Virus record (IMG/VR): IMGVR_UViG_3300046008_000242
Location: 1 to 64,000 of that record
Direction: 5' to 3' (one strand)
Source of the DNA: a virus
Length of the DNA: 64,000 nt
Below are positions 49,261-57,416 of the stretch, piece by piece (position 1 is the first letter of the stretch; every line of letters begins with the position of its first letter). A model generated the notes under the pieces. It was not told the origin of the DNA. It did no database searches and saw only the letters and a program-made list of their open reading frames with translations. Position numbers and translations under genes: made by a program.

Positions 49261-49307
49261 ATTATTTCCTTTATATTAGATAAAATGTATAATATTCAAT
49301 AATTTGG

Positions 49308-49766
49308 TTAAAGGTCAATAGAAGATAATTCTGCTCGTTTTTCGGTGCGTAAATTTTCAACAAATTTACCAAAATCAATTAACGATTGTTCTTCACCTGG
49401 TTGGAATACATACATTCCTAATGCAACGCCAGTTCCAATTCTAGAAAAATACTGTTCGTCGTCTAATGAATAAACTGCTCTCAATTTTTCATTGAATCTA
49501 GAATCAATTAACGCAACCGTGGCACTATTTTGTTTGATTTTAGATTTAAGAACGGGATCTAATGTAACAGATTCAAACTCAATTTCATCTGATTGTTTAG
49601 GTATATTTGGAACTAATGTGTCTGGGATAAAAATATATTGGAACCCATCAACTTCCGCTAAATGAGTGGGTCTATCGGTTTGTATTTCAAAATTATATTT
49701 AAAATCTAATGTTGTTGTGTTAGGAAATTCTCCAACAATGATTCGTTTATATCTAAAGATAGACAT
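49308..49766 (-). CDS. Hypothetical protein downstream of the DGR, 152 aa
   Basis: Start at 49766 (MSIFRYKRIIVGEFPNTTTL) with AAGGAGAATAA; the start overlaps the end of the RT frame by 61 bp. Strand-rich with a C-terminal helix (LIDFGKFVENLRTEKRAEL). No family recognised; a late or structural role is guessed from position. Confidence 0.65.
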   Translation of the reverse strand: MSIFRYKRIIVGEFPNTTTLDFKYNFEIQTDRPTHLAEVDGFQYIFIPDTLVPNIPKQSDEIEFESVTLDPVLKSKIKQNSATVALIDSRFNEKLRAVYSLDDEQYFSRIGTGVALGMYVFQPGEEQSLIDFGKFVENLRTEKRAELSSIDL

Positions 49767-50482
49767 TTATTCTCCTTATAGTTTAATGGAAATAAAACAT
49801 TCAAAATTCTTCTATAGACTAATGTGATGTTGATTGCCAATCTTGGATTTTTGTTAATAACTTTATTACATAAAGTGTCGAAACTAGATGTATGTAATGC
49901 ATGAGATAATATACTATTCATTGAATTGATATTACCTTGTTTTAATTTTTTATTGAATTTGTATAAAGAATGTTTCCTAATCAATCGAAATGATTTCTTT
50001 GCTCTATATCCCACAAAATTTATACCATTTGACGTCTTTGAAATATTGAATTTCGATAATTCTAGATTCAATTCTGCTCGTATGAATTTCTCAATCAATT
50101 CTTTACATATACGGGATTGTTCCTTAGACAAATTAAATAAAACAAAATCGTCTACATATCTAACGTACATTTTTATTTTTAATACTCGTTTGATATAATG
50201 GTCAACTGGATTCAAATATATCAAAGCAAACACTTGTGATAATAAATTTCCAATTGGAATCCCAACTCTATCTGGATAGACGATAAACAATTTAATAACA
50301 TCCATCAATCGCTTATCTTTAATCTTATTTTCTATCTGTCTAGTTAAAATATCTCTATCTATTCTATAAAAGAATTTCCTAATATCTAACTGGAGGAAAT
50401 AATTATCGTCTTCAGATTTCCTAAGATACTCTTGAACTTTATCCGCAGCTCTATGAGTTCCTTTACCAACTCCTACAACCAT
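49706..50482 (-). CDS. DGR reverse transcriptase, catalytic part
   Basis: The frame carries the RT core: GKGTHRAADKVQEYLRK, FLQLDIRKFFYRID (first catalytic Asp), GIPIGNLLSQVFALIYLNPVDHYIK, MYVRYVDDFVLF (YVDD catalytic box), and LNLSKFNISKTSNGINFVGYRA-type thumb entry (here LELSKFNISKTSNGINFVGYR). These are hallmarks of DGR-type RTs. Its N-terminal part is in another frame (50463-50801); a +1 shift at about 50466-50470 joins them as NYGCRS-GKGTHRAAD. Copies the TR RNA with errors at adenines. Confidence 0.88.
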   Translation of the reverse strand: MVVGVGKGTHRAADKVQEYLRKSEDDNYFLQLDIRKFFYRIDRDILTRQIENKIKDKRLMDVIKLFIVYPDRVGIPIGNLLSQVFALIYLNPVDHYIKRVLKIKMYVRYVDDFVLFNLSKEQSRICKELIEKFIRAELNLELSKFNISKTSNGINFVGYRAKKSFRLIRKHSLYKFNKKLKQGNINSMNSILSHALHTSSFDTLCNKVINKNPRLAINITLVYRRILNVLFPLNYKENKCLSLDINESLLENFLTQQH

Positions 50483-50801
50483 AATTATGGTATATGAATG
50501 TAGAATCAAAAATCGGATATATCACTAGATATATTGCATGTTGAATTATAGTGTCCCTGAAATGTGGTGCAAATATAATTCGTTCTTTTGGTTCATGGAC
50601 AATAAATTGTTTATACTCTCTTGGGATATAAATGCCTGAATGTATCTCATGATGTAATTGAATAATATTGGAACCTAAATTCCTTTCAAAATCCACCACC
50701 ATTTTTTTATTTCTTTTACCACGTTTTGCCCGATAAAATGCATTGAACAATGCGTCAACACTGAAACATTGTTCAAACAAGTTTTTGTATGTCTTAGTCA
50801 T
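50463..50801 (-). CDS. DGR reverse transcriptase, N-terminal part
   Basis: Reads MTKTYKNLFEQCFSVDALFN, AFYRAKRGKRNKK, LHHEIHSGIYIPREYKQFIVHEPKERIIFAPHFRDTIIQHA, and IYPIFDSTFIYHNYGCR, the normal start of a DGR RT, then SW and a stop. The continuation (GKGTHRAAD) is one base away. Whether the phage makes a full-length RT by +1 recoding, uses two chains, or is disabled cannot be told here. Confidence 0.85.
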   Translation of the reverse strand: MTKTYKNLFEQCFSVDALFNAFYRAKRGKRNKKMVVDFERNLGSNIIQLHHEIHSGIYIPREYKQFIVHEPKERIIFAPHFRDTIIQHAIYLVIYPIFDSTFIYHNYGCRSW

Positions 50802-50931
50802 TTAGATTTTCAATTTTCATTACTTAAATAAATGACGTTTGCCAGGTTCGCCATTATGCAGGATAATACACCCCTATTTCTTTTCATTCAGTTCCCTTAA
50901 AGGTCTTCAGCATATTACATTTAGATATAGT

Positions 50932-51031
50932 CGGAGCGAAAACCAACATTGTTGTTGTCATTCGAACGATAGTTGTTCCAGTTACGATAGAAGACTCCAT
51001 CATTAGTGGATTCGTTCCAATTACCAGAAGC
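50932..51031 (-). repeat. DGR template repeat (TR)
   Basis: A 100-bp non-coding copy of the VR at 51521-51620. In coding orientation it would read SGNWNESTNDGVFYRNWNNY, rich in AAC/AAT codons, as usual for TRs. All 16 differences from the VR are at adenines of the TR. Lies between the RT and Avd-like genes, the usual place for the mutagenic RNA. Confidence 0.97.
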
Positions 51032-51051
51032 TATCGGATACATTAAATGCA

Positions 51052-51453
51052 TTACCCTTTTGAATTAGTTTGGTTAATATAAAACCCTATCAATCGTCCA
51101 ATTTCATCCACCATCAATGAAATCCTAGAATAAATTCTAATCGCTTCTGAATCAGTTCTTCCTGTCTTACCGTTTTTATAATGAAAGTATCCCATTTTAA
51201 ATGAGATATTGATAATGCATCGTAATTGTTCGTGTCTGACGTCCAATTTAGTCAAACTTGTTTTATTTTGATACCTTTTCTCACATTCGATTATACCACA
51301 AAGAACGTCATACGCAGATGTCCTAATTTGAGATTGTATTCCATATTTTTCAAAAGATGGGAAATTCGATAACGCGGTATTTAACATAATTATCAAATCT
51401 TCTGTTTTATTGTATAAAATTGATGTGGTTTTATTATTAACTTGTTTATTCAT
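51052..51453 (-). CDS. avd: DGR accessory protein, Avd-like
   Basis: 133 residues, a four-helix-bundle pattern: NKTEDLIIMLNTALSNFPSFEKYG, then SAYDVLCGIIECEKRYQNKTSL, KLDVRHEQLRCIINISFKMGYF and RISLMVDEIGRLIGFYINQ. Avd binds the RT and TR RNA and is needed for mutagenic homing in the Bordetella phage system. Placed between VR gene and TR as is common. Confidence 0.88.
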   Translation of the reverse strand: MNKQVNNKTTSILYNKTEDLIIMLNTALSNFPSFEKYGIQSQIRTSAYDVLCGIIECEKRYQNKTSLTKLDVRHEQLRCIINISFKMGYFHYKNGKTGRTDSEAIRIYSRISLMVDEIGRLIGFYINQTNSKG

Positions 51454-51478
51454 ATTTATTTATGATTCAAATAATTCA

Positions 51479-51500
51479 TGGTGATACTATCGCATCACCA
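51479..51500. promoter_or_regulatory. Hairpin/cruciform downstream of the VR
   Basis: TGGTGAT / ATCACCA, 7-bp arms with an 8-nt loop, 20 bp past the VR. DGRs often need such a hairpin next to the VR for efficient retrohoming. Confidence 0.6.
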
Positions 51501-51509
51501 AACATTTCA

Positions 51510-53585
51510 CTAATAACAGGCGGAGCGAAAACCAACATAGCCGTAGCCATACGAACGATAGTAGTCCCAGCGACGATAGAAGACTCCATCAGAAGTGGAG
51601 CCGTCCCAACTACCAGAAGCCACCGGAAATTGATTAGCTATTGTATAATGGTAATGGTAATCTGAGCCAAATAAATTGGTGCCACCAGCACTTTCGCCAG
51701 TAGACAATGGATATCCTGCACATGTTTTTAGATAATTGGTTTTTGACGCGGAAGCTGTTGCGTTACTTGTACTTATATCAGATGAAAATACTTGATTTGT
51801 TCCATTACCAAAAAGTAATCCAGATCCAGTTGGTGAAGACATAAATCCACTAATCAACTCATAATTGTTGGCTAATCCTGTTGCATTACCCCAAGCATCT
51901 GTTGACCCATTCCAACCTCCAGTTAAGTTGGCTAATGATGCGGAATGTTTTAATACATATTGGTCACCATTAGCAATATTTGATGTATCTGTCGAGGATG
52001 TACCTGCTGCAGTAATACCTAATACCGCTTGATAGATACAACCATTCAAATCGGCAACCCCGCACGATTGTCCATTATGAGTGGTCTTTGCGAATGGAGA
52101 TCCGCTTCCTGTATTCGGTTTATTGGTGGCAGATTCACCTGTTGCTTGCGTATAGATAACCGTCGTATCATTTGTGTCGCGTAATGCATTATTGTTACAA
52201 CCCTTTGGGAAATTGTATGTTGCATCGTACCAAGCACAATATGTCGTTGTTGTGCTTGCCTGCGCATGAGCCAAAGAAAGCATCGCCAATGCGTTGTACA
52301 TGAATATAGACGCAACATTGAATACACCAACACCTCTGGATCTAGATAATACCACAGCATCTGCCAAAATACCAGTGCATCCCGTCATTGCGCTCGAATT
52401 GACATACGATGCAGATGTTGTCAAAGAAATAGGAGCTACATTGGCAACTGATTTACAAGAAGTGGCACCATTTTTACTTGCCAGATACTTGTCGATGAAG
52501 AACCCAGATTTTGTTGCACCACCATCAACGAATGCTCTATGTAGGGCAAATCCTGCAGTATTGGCAGCTGCTTCAGTTGAATATGTGTCGGCTGAAACAA
52601 TATCAATTGCATTGTTCCCATAAGTTGCGTACCGAGTCGACGAAGTGGATCCAATTCTATAATAGAATTTTGGTATCCAACACATAATTGAACCGTCTGA
52701 ATACGTATAATTACCAAAATTGGAAGATGTTGGATCCGCCGACCCAGTTAATGCACTCATACCTGATGGTAATGTAGTTGGATAAGCAGCTACACCAAAT
52801 CCTTGAGATCCTGGAATAAAATTATCTGTAACACATAATACCGAAATAGTTACAGGCGAACTGACATTACCTAGACTATCGATGGCAACAACCGTGAACG
52901 ATAATGTGGCTTGAGAACCTAATGCAGGAGCAGTAAATGTAATAGATTCATTTAATATGATACCCGATGTCTTGCTGAATCCAGAATACTGACTACCACC
53001 AGTTGTCGGAGTAATGGTAAAGGTAATAGGTGTATTTCCTTCAACATCCGTTACTCCAGAAAATACAATGGTATTATTTGTTGTATTTTGCATGGTTTTC
53101 CATGTAGAAGAGCTTGCTCCATTTATGGTTACATTAGATGTAGAAAACGATGGAGCAGTATTGGATGTTGTATTGGCTGTCTTAGAAACTGTTCTGGATT
53201 TATTACCAAGAGAATCAACTGCGATGATAGAAATCGCAATATTACTTGATGCAATGTTGGCCGGAGCAGTCAACGTGACAGTTGCTGAATTGGATGTTGC
53301 TGTTACATTACTGGTGATCCCATTATACGTAACAATGAAACGGTTAATAGAACCGCCAGACAATGATGACGCGGATGAAACTGTGAATGAGAATGGAGTA
53401 TTGACTGCATATCCTGTTCCTAAGATATAAGATGGAGCAGATAACACCAATACAGATTCATCCCAGACTCCATCACCTCTCAATGTTTTTGTTATATCTG
53501 GAGTGCCTGTTCCCAGTTTAGACGTTGGAACAATACCTACGATAGCGTTTGGATCTAAATTTGATATTTGTCTTGCTTTAGACAT
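51510..53585 (-). CDS. DGR target: tail-fibre-like protein with C-type-lectin-type variable end
   Basis: 691 residues. N-terminus ISNLDPNAIVGIVPTSKLGT and GDGVWDES resembles other tail fibres in this window. Then two Ig/cadherin-like domains (FIVTYNGITSNVTATSNSAT, SIIAVDSLGNKSRTV; TFTITPTTGGSQYSGFSKTS, TFVVAIDSLGN-like). The C-terminal third is a formylglycine-enzyme/C-type-lectin-like fold (WIPKFYYRIG, FALHRAFVDGG, FFIDKYLASKNG) ending in the VR: SGSWDGSTSDGVFYRRWDYY and SYGYGYVGFRSACY. Likely receptor-binding protein diversified by the DGR. Late gene direction. Confidence 0.93.
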   Translation of the reverse strand: MSKARQISNLDPNAIVGIVPTSKLGTGTPDITKTLRGDGVWDESVLVLSAPSYILGTGYAVNTPFSFTVSSASSLSGGSINRFIVTYNGITSNVTATSNSATVTLTAPANIASSNIAISIIAVDSLGNKSRTVSKTANTTSNTAPSFSTSNVTINGASSSTWKTMQNTTNNTIVFSGVTDVEGNTPITFTITPTTGGSQYSGFSKTSGIILNESITFTAPALGSQATLSFTVVAIDSLGNVSSPVTISVLCVTDNFIPGSQGFGVAAYPTTLPSGMSALTGSADPTSSNFGNYTYSDGSIMCWIPKFYYRIGSTSSTRYATYGNNAIDIVSADTYSTEAAANTAGFALHRAFVDGGATKSGFFIDKYLASKNGATSCKSVANVAPISLTTSASYVNSSAMTGCTGILADAVVLSRSRGVGVFNVASIFMYNALAMLSLAHAQASTTTTYCAWYDATYNFPKGCNNNALRDTNDTTVIYTQATGESATNKPNTGSGSPFAKTTHNGQSCGVADLNGCIYQAVLGITAAGTSSTDTSNIANGDQYVLKHSASLANLTGGWNGSTDAWGNATGLANNYELISGFMSSPTGSGLLFGNGTNQVFSSDISTSNATASASKTNYLKTCAGYPLSTGESAGGTNLFGSDYHYHYTIANQFPVASGSWDGSTSDGVFYRRWDYYRSYGYGYVGFRSACY
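51521..51620 (-). repeat. DGR variable repeat (VR)
   Basis: Coding last 100 bp of the target gene. Sixteen positions differ from the TR, all at TR adenines, changing about 12 residues (mostly Asn to Ser, Asp, Tyr, Gly or Arg). The invariant GTTGGTTTTCGCTCCG end is the expected initiation-of-homing region. Confidence 0.97.
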
Positions 53586-53599
53586 TATATTTCCTTATG

Positions 53600-53914
53600 T
53601 TATTTGGTTAATGTAACAACACCTGTTGGAGTCACATAATCAATGTTGGCATCTGCTGCAGTCAATGAGTTTACCCCATTACCTTTAACTAATCCATTGA
53701 TGATACCGATTGGAGTTTGATACGCATTGGATGCCGTATAGGCGGCGGAACCTAATGTCCCACCACCACCTATATTCAACGTAGAGTTATCGGTTCCAGA
53801 TAAAGAGATGGAATTATTAACTGTTAATGTTTTGGATGTTGTCCCAGATGAAATAGAAAATCCAGTAGCCAATGACGTTAAGAATTTACCTATTGATTTT
53901 GCTTTACTAGCCAT
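53600..53914 (-). CDS. Tail-fibre-type protein, 104 aa
   Basis: Start at 53914 (MASKAKSIGKFLTSLATGFS) with AGGACAATC upstream. Contains SISSGTTSKTLTVNNSISLS and ADANIDYVTPTGVVTL, the repeat-like phrases of T4-like fibre shafts. Small, possibly a connector or chaperone-type fibre piece for the DGR target just downstream. Confidence 0.65.
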   Translation of the reverse strand: MASKAKSIGKFLTSLATGFSISSGTTSKTLTVNNSISLSGTDNSTLNIGGGGTLGSAAYTASNAYQTPIGIINGLVKGNGVNSLTAADANIDYVTPTGVVTLTK

Positions 53915-54044
53915 ATATGATTGTCCTAATATTAGAATCATAAAGATTTATTAATTGTATTATGTTTATTTACATGTTTTAATGGTGTTGTAGTTCATAA
54001 AGAATGTATTAAGATAATTTTTCATCGTATGGTGGTTACAAAAT

Positions 54045-54455
54045 TTACCATGAAATGACAAAACTCCTGTTTTCTATGGGGATTGAATAACGTCTAGTTT
54101 CAATTGGGACAACATAACGGCGCAAATCGGACGGTAAAAAATCAGAAGTGAAGTAACTTACAACTACATTAACCCCAATCACCCTTTCAAGTGAAAAGAT
54201 TTGCGTTGGGTCAGCAAGTAACGCATTCGTTTCTGCAATCGACAAAACTCTGTTAAAAACAAAGTTCCAATATTGCTTACCGTTTAAGGTTGTAGACCCT
54301 ATTCCAGTCGAAATAACAGTCGTGTTTATGCCGTACTGTAATTTGTTGGAAACACAATCAAAGAAAGCGTTTCCAACTGGAATTATTGCAGACGTTAGTC
54401 CCCTTGTTATTGGGTTTTGCCAAGCTATTCTTTTACCACTCGTTGCTGTATTCAT
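54045..54455 (-). CDS. LamG/concanavalin-like C-terminal fragment, 136 aa
   Basis: Starts MNTATSGKRIAWQNPITRGL. The YWNFVFNRVLSIAET and NALLADPTQIFSLER segment is the closing part of phage LamG-type domains (NRxLSxxE...L..DP.QIF). The preceding jelly-roll is missing, so it may be a truncated adhesin or the remains of a longer gene. Start site is weak. Confidence 0.6.
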   Translation of the reverse strand: MNTATSGKRIAWQNPITRGLTSAIIPVGNAFFDCVSNKLQYGINTTVISTGIGSTTLNGKQYWNFVFNRVLSIAETNALLADPTQIFSLERVIGVNVVVSYFTSDFLPSDLRRYVVPIETRRYSIPIENRSFVISW

Positions 54456-54501
54456 TTGAGAGCTTTCATATTTTCACTTAACAAGAATCTCACCCTAAAT
54501 C

Positions 54502-55383
54502 CTACCGAGTGCTTAGAGTTATCTTAGGGATAGAGCCACCCACAACCCCACTATTTACCACAATCGACAATACATCTCCTTCATCAAAAACAATTCCGCG
54601 CGTTTCATTTGTAAAGAAACTTCCTGAGCCGACAGATGTCACGACATTGTTTGCCCAAGTGAGCGTAGCAAATGTAGTCCCGTTTCTTTTTAAATCCACT
54701 GTTCCACCTGTAGTTGGTGCAGTTGCAGATACCCCTGTGATTACGCCAACTACACAGAAGTTCGTAATTGCGTGGTTAATGGTTTGAGCAGAAAAGTCTA
54801 TATTTGAAAATGTCTTAGAAAAGTTCAAGTCTTGGTCGTTTTTCTGCGTCGCTGGTCTTGGTCTATAGAAAGCCACTTCTTGAGAAATCGAAGTTATAAA
54901 CGGATAACCCGCTGGCATGGATAGTATGCGAATGTTGTTACCGAAATTAGTTGGATTGCAGCTTGTTAACTTGAATGCCACAGTTCCATTATCAAAGTAT
55001 TCGCCCTGAGAGCCGCTAGTGTATTCAAGCGTTCCGTACTGGATACAAATATCATTTGTTGCAATTATATTATCGTAAGCTGATGCTACTACCCCTTCCT
55101 TAGTAGAAATATCCAAGTAAGAACCCTTCGCAGATGCAACTCTCACCCCTCTCAAAATTAAATTATATTTCGAGGCATCTTCAACAATTCTGGGGTATAA
55201 CAAGTACGGTGCTGTTGAGGGTGCTGAATTGGCAACACTTATAGCAGATTGACTTAACTTGCTAACAAACTTTTGCGTGGCTGGATGAATAGAAGGGACG
55301 CTTTCATAGTCACCAAGTAACAGAAGTAAGTTGTTTAAGAGTGTTCTCGACCCAACAACAGTCGGGTGCAAACAATCGCCCAT
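54502..55383 (-). CDS. SGNH-hydrolase tail protein, C-terminal part
   Basis: Begins MGDCLHPTVVGSRTLLNNLL, the Asp-x-x-His-Pro catalytic block that ends an SGNH/GDSL domain, then a beta-rich adhesin-like region (TLEYTSGSQGEYFDNGTVAF, IRILSMPAGYPF, GTVDLKRNGTTFATLTWANN). The rest of the hydrolase is in another frame (55335-56336). The frame is open back through DTAIYPEKCPSVVTSYMGDC to a CCCC run at 55433-55436, where one extra base would join the two. Confidence 0.75.
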   Translation of the reverse strand: MGDCLHPTVVGSRTLLNNLLLLLGDYESVPSIHPATQKFVSKLSQSAISVANSAPSTAPYLLYPRIVEDASKYNLILRGVRVASAKGSYLDISTKEGVVASAYDNIIATNDICIQYGTLEYTSGSQGEYFDNGTVAFKLTSCNPTNFGNNIRILSMPAGYPFITSISQEVAFYRPRPATQKNDQDLNFSKTFSNIDFSAQTINHAITNFCVVGVITGVSATAPTTGGTVDLKRNGTTFATLTWANNVVTSVGSGSFFTNETRGIVFDEGDVLSIVVNSGVVGGSIPKITLSTR

Positions 55384-56336
55384 GTACGACGTAACAACGC
55401 TTGGACATTTTTCAGGGTAAATTGCAGTGTCACCCCTTGTGTGTCAAAAACATAGCAGTTTGAAAACTTATTCTTTAGATTTCTATATGCTAATCGCAGA
55501 CTATCTGAACGCGCTTGACACTGAGCTAAAGTAGTACCAGCCCCTAAATAAGTTGTTACTGTTGCTGAGTCTAAGCACAAATGATTTGGCATCAGCAAGA
55601 TGATGTCTACCTTAGGTAATCTTTGCTTTAACGCTTGAATCGTATTGGCGATTGTTATTTCTAGCCGCGCTTGAGTAGTATTACCAAGTCTAACGTCATT
55701 GATTCCATAACCATAAACAATCAAATCTGGACTAAATTCAACAACTCGTTCAAACCCTGTATTTGTATTTGCTACACCTATCGAATCGAAAAACCCACTA
55801 GCACTTTGTCCATTGCCCCAAAACGCTCCGTTGGTAACTTTGTACATAGGGGTGGACGGAAATCTAGCCACAGAATTTTCATATCTATTGAAAGACATGG
55901 TTATAGTCAATCCAGTTCCATCCGTTAGGGTTGGGTTGATATAAGTAAGGTTTGTAACTGTCAGTGTAGTGGGTGATGGTGTTGAGCTGACAACATAATA
56001 AGAGTTAAGGGTGAACCCATTAACAGCTTGATTGACATACACTATTGTGCCTACTCTAGCGTTATGTGGAGTGATAGATGTCAATAACCCATTTGAGATA
56101 CTCGTTATGATTATACTATCTGGGGTATCTACGGTTACGTTTGTTTGGTCGCGTGTATCTAAGTCATTGATGCAGCGATTCATCGTCACTGAATCACCAA
56201 TCCACGCAATTTTTCTAGGTGTGTTGTTAGGAATTGCCAAGTATCGCTTTAACGCTATTTTGTAGTCATTAGATGGGTCGTCAGAAGTATTGCGAAGTGC
56301 TTTTAATGTCGCTATGTTTATCAAGGATTTATTCAT
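55335..56336 (-). CDS. SGNH-hydrolase tail protein, N-terminal part
   Basis: Start at 56336 (MNKSLINIATLKALRNTSDD), overlapping the upstream TAA. The SGNH signature is RKIAWIGDSVTMN (nucleophile Ser) and DLIVYGYGINDVR (block III GxND), with IILLMPNHL later. After NCYVFDTQG the frame leaves the family pattern and ends in LLRRTWAIVC. Likely an esterase acting on surface polysaccharide acyl groups, split by a single-base shift from 54502-55383. Confidence 0.78.
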   Translation of the reverse strand: MNKSLINIATLKALRNTSDDPSNDYKIALKRYLAIPNNTPRKIAWIGDSVTMNRCINDLDTRDQTNVTVDTPDSIIITSISNGLLTSITPHNARVGTIVYVNQAVNGFTLNSYYVVSSTPSPTTLTVTNLTYINPTLTDGTGLTITMSFNRYENSVARFPSTPMYKVTNGAFWGNGQSASGFFDSIGVANTNTGFERVVEFSPDLIVYGYGINDVRLGNTTQARLEITIANTIQALKQRLPKVDIILLMPNHLCLDSATVTTYLGAGTTLAQCQARSDSLRLAYRNLKNKFSNCYVFDTQGVTLQFTLKNVQALLRRTWAIVCTRLLLGREHS

Positions 56337-56665
56337 TACACTTTCACCCAATTGCTAACTGAGGTTAAATTTCCGTTTGTCCAAGTGAACGTCTGCGTGT
56401 AAGTATTTCCGTTGCTATCCACAAAAGTATCTGTAGCCATATTGCCTGACGCATCGTAAGTAAAGCTATGTGCGGCGATTCCAGTAGGGTCAATAAGCAA
56501 ACCGTCCGAAGCTACAACAGCATCTTCTCCACTCACAATTCTTTGCGTTGATACTGTTCCTGACGTTAAAGCCACACCTAAATCATTTTTTAAGATTAGC
56601 TTAGTGTAAGCTGGAACAAATCCTGTTGATGTTAAGGGTGTTTGAATTAACTGTGATGCACTCAT
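56336..56665 (-). CDS. Tail-associated protein, 109 aa
   Basis: Starts MSASQLIQTPLTSTGFVPAY; beta-rich with AHSFTYDASGNMATDTFVDS and TFTWTNGNLTSVSNW, the short sheets of fibre shafts or adaptor proteins. Higher GC than the head genes. Coupled to the SGNH gene. Confidence 0.65.
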   Translation of the reverse strand: MSASQLIQTPLTSTGFVPAYTKLILKNDLGVALTSGTVSTQRIVSGEDAVVASDGLLIDPTGIAAHSFTYDASGNMATDTFVDSNGNTYTQTFTWTNGNLTSVSNWVKV

Positions 56666-56689
56666 TTAATTTCCATGTCGCTTAAAAGA

Positions 56690-57016
56690 TTATGTTGTTC
56701 GGTATTTAGCTATTTTGAAATAGCCTAAAATTTGAATCGGAATAAAAAGCAACGCACAACCAATAATGGCGACGGCGCTTGTTGTGAAAAGGTTGTCTGT
56801 TGTATCAATGTCATCATCATTCCACCAGGTTTCACGGCAATGATGCTTTTCAATCGGTGCAAATGTTGCGTCGATAATTTCTTGAATCAATCGCCATTCT
56901 TTGCGTGAGAACGCCATATAACCAACGTGACCGCTGATTGTGACATCGACTTCACCACCAGCGATTGTATTGAAAAACTGGTCGATTGAAATTAAAAGAT
57001 TAAGCCAGAATTTCAT
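56690..57016 (-). CDS. Membrane protein of a tail-fibre cassette, 108 aa
   Basis: Reads MKFWLNLLISIDQFFNTIAG, then a soluble middle with EKHHCRETWWNDDDID and a C-terminal hydrophobic stretch SAVAIIGCALLFIPIQIL. Seen next to fibre genes in proteobacterial prophages. Holin-like role possible; a second one is at 49060. Its stop lies 24 bp from the next gene. Confidence 0.6.
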   Translation of the reverse strand: MKFWLNLLISIDQFFNTIAGGEVDVTISGHVGYMAFSRKEWRLIQEIIDATFAPIEKHHCRETWWNDDDIDTTDNLFTTSAVAIIGCALLFIPIQILGYFKIAKYRTT

Positions 57017-57414
57017 AACACCAACGCATCACTAAAAAACAAATCCATATCTGAATCTGTCATTGATAACGCAGTTTGCAATGCTGAAACCAATGGATTA
57101 CTACGTTGAACTTCGGTGGCATATTCCCATTCGATTTGCGCGGCTTGTGACATCGTTGAAATTTGAGTATTAACCGCATCAAGTAAATCCATTGCTAAAA
57201 GTTGCAGCCGCGCTTGACGCATTGAAATTACAGTGATTACAGGAGATTCGATAATTTTCTTTGTAACAACGCCATTTTCATAATAATCACCAATTACCCC
57301 GCCTGTTAAATCTGCATCGGCAACAATGTAATCAGGAAACGCCTCCAGCACTTCTTCTACTGCTGATAAAACTGTATTTACAATAATGCCGTTTTCAATA
57401 ATATGTGTTTTCAT
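57013..57414 (-). CDS. Prophage-type tail-fibre-associated protein, 133 aa
   Basis: Starts MKTHIIENGIIVNTVLSAVE. The C-terminal ISMRQARLQLLAMDLLDAVN, AAQIEWEYATEVQRSNPLVS and LSMTDSDMDLFF is typical of a protein family in proteobacterial prophages placed after tail fibres. Its codon use and GC look unlike the flanking head genes. Possible assembly chaperone. Confidence 0.7.
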   Translation of the reverse strand: MKTHIIENGIIVNTVLSAVEEVLEAFPDYIVADADLTGGVIGDYYENGVVTKKIIESPVITVISMRQARLQLLAMDLLDAVNTQISTMSQAAQIEWEYATEVQRSNPLVSALQTALSMTDSDMDLFFSDALVL

Positions 57415-57416
57415 TT

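Noticed and set aside
49706-50801. Retron or group II intron reverse transcriptase
   Set aside because: The adjacent adenine-biased TR/VR pair and Avd-like gene identify a DGR; no msr/msd-like repeat or intron domains seen.
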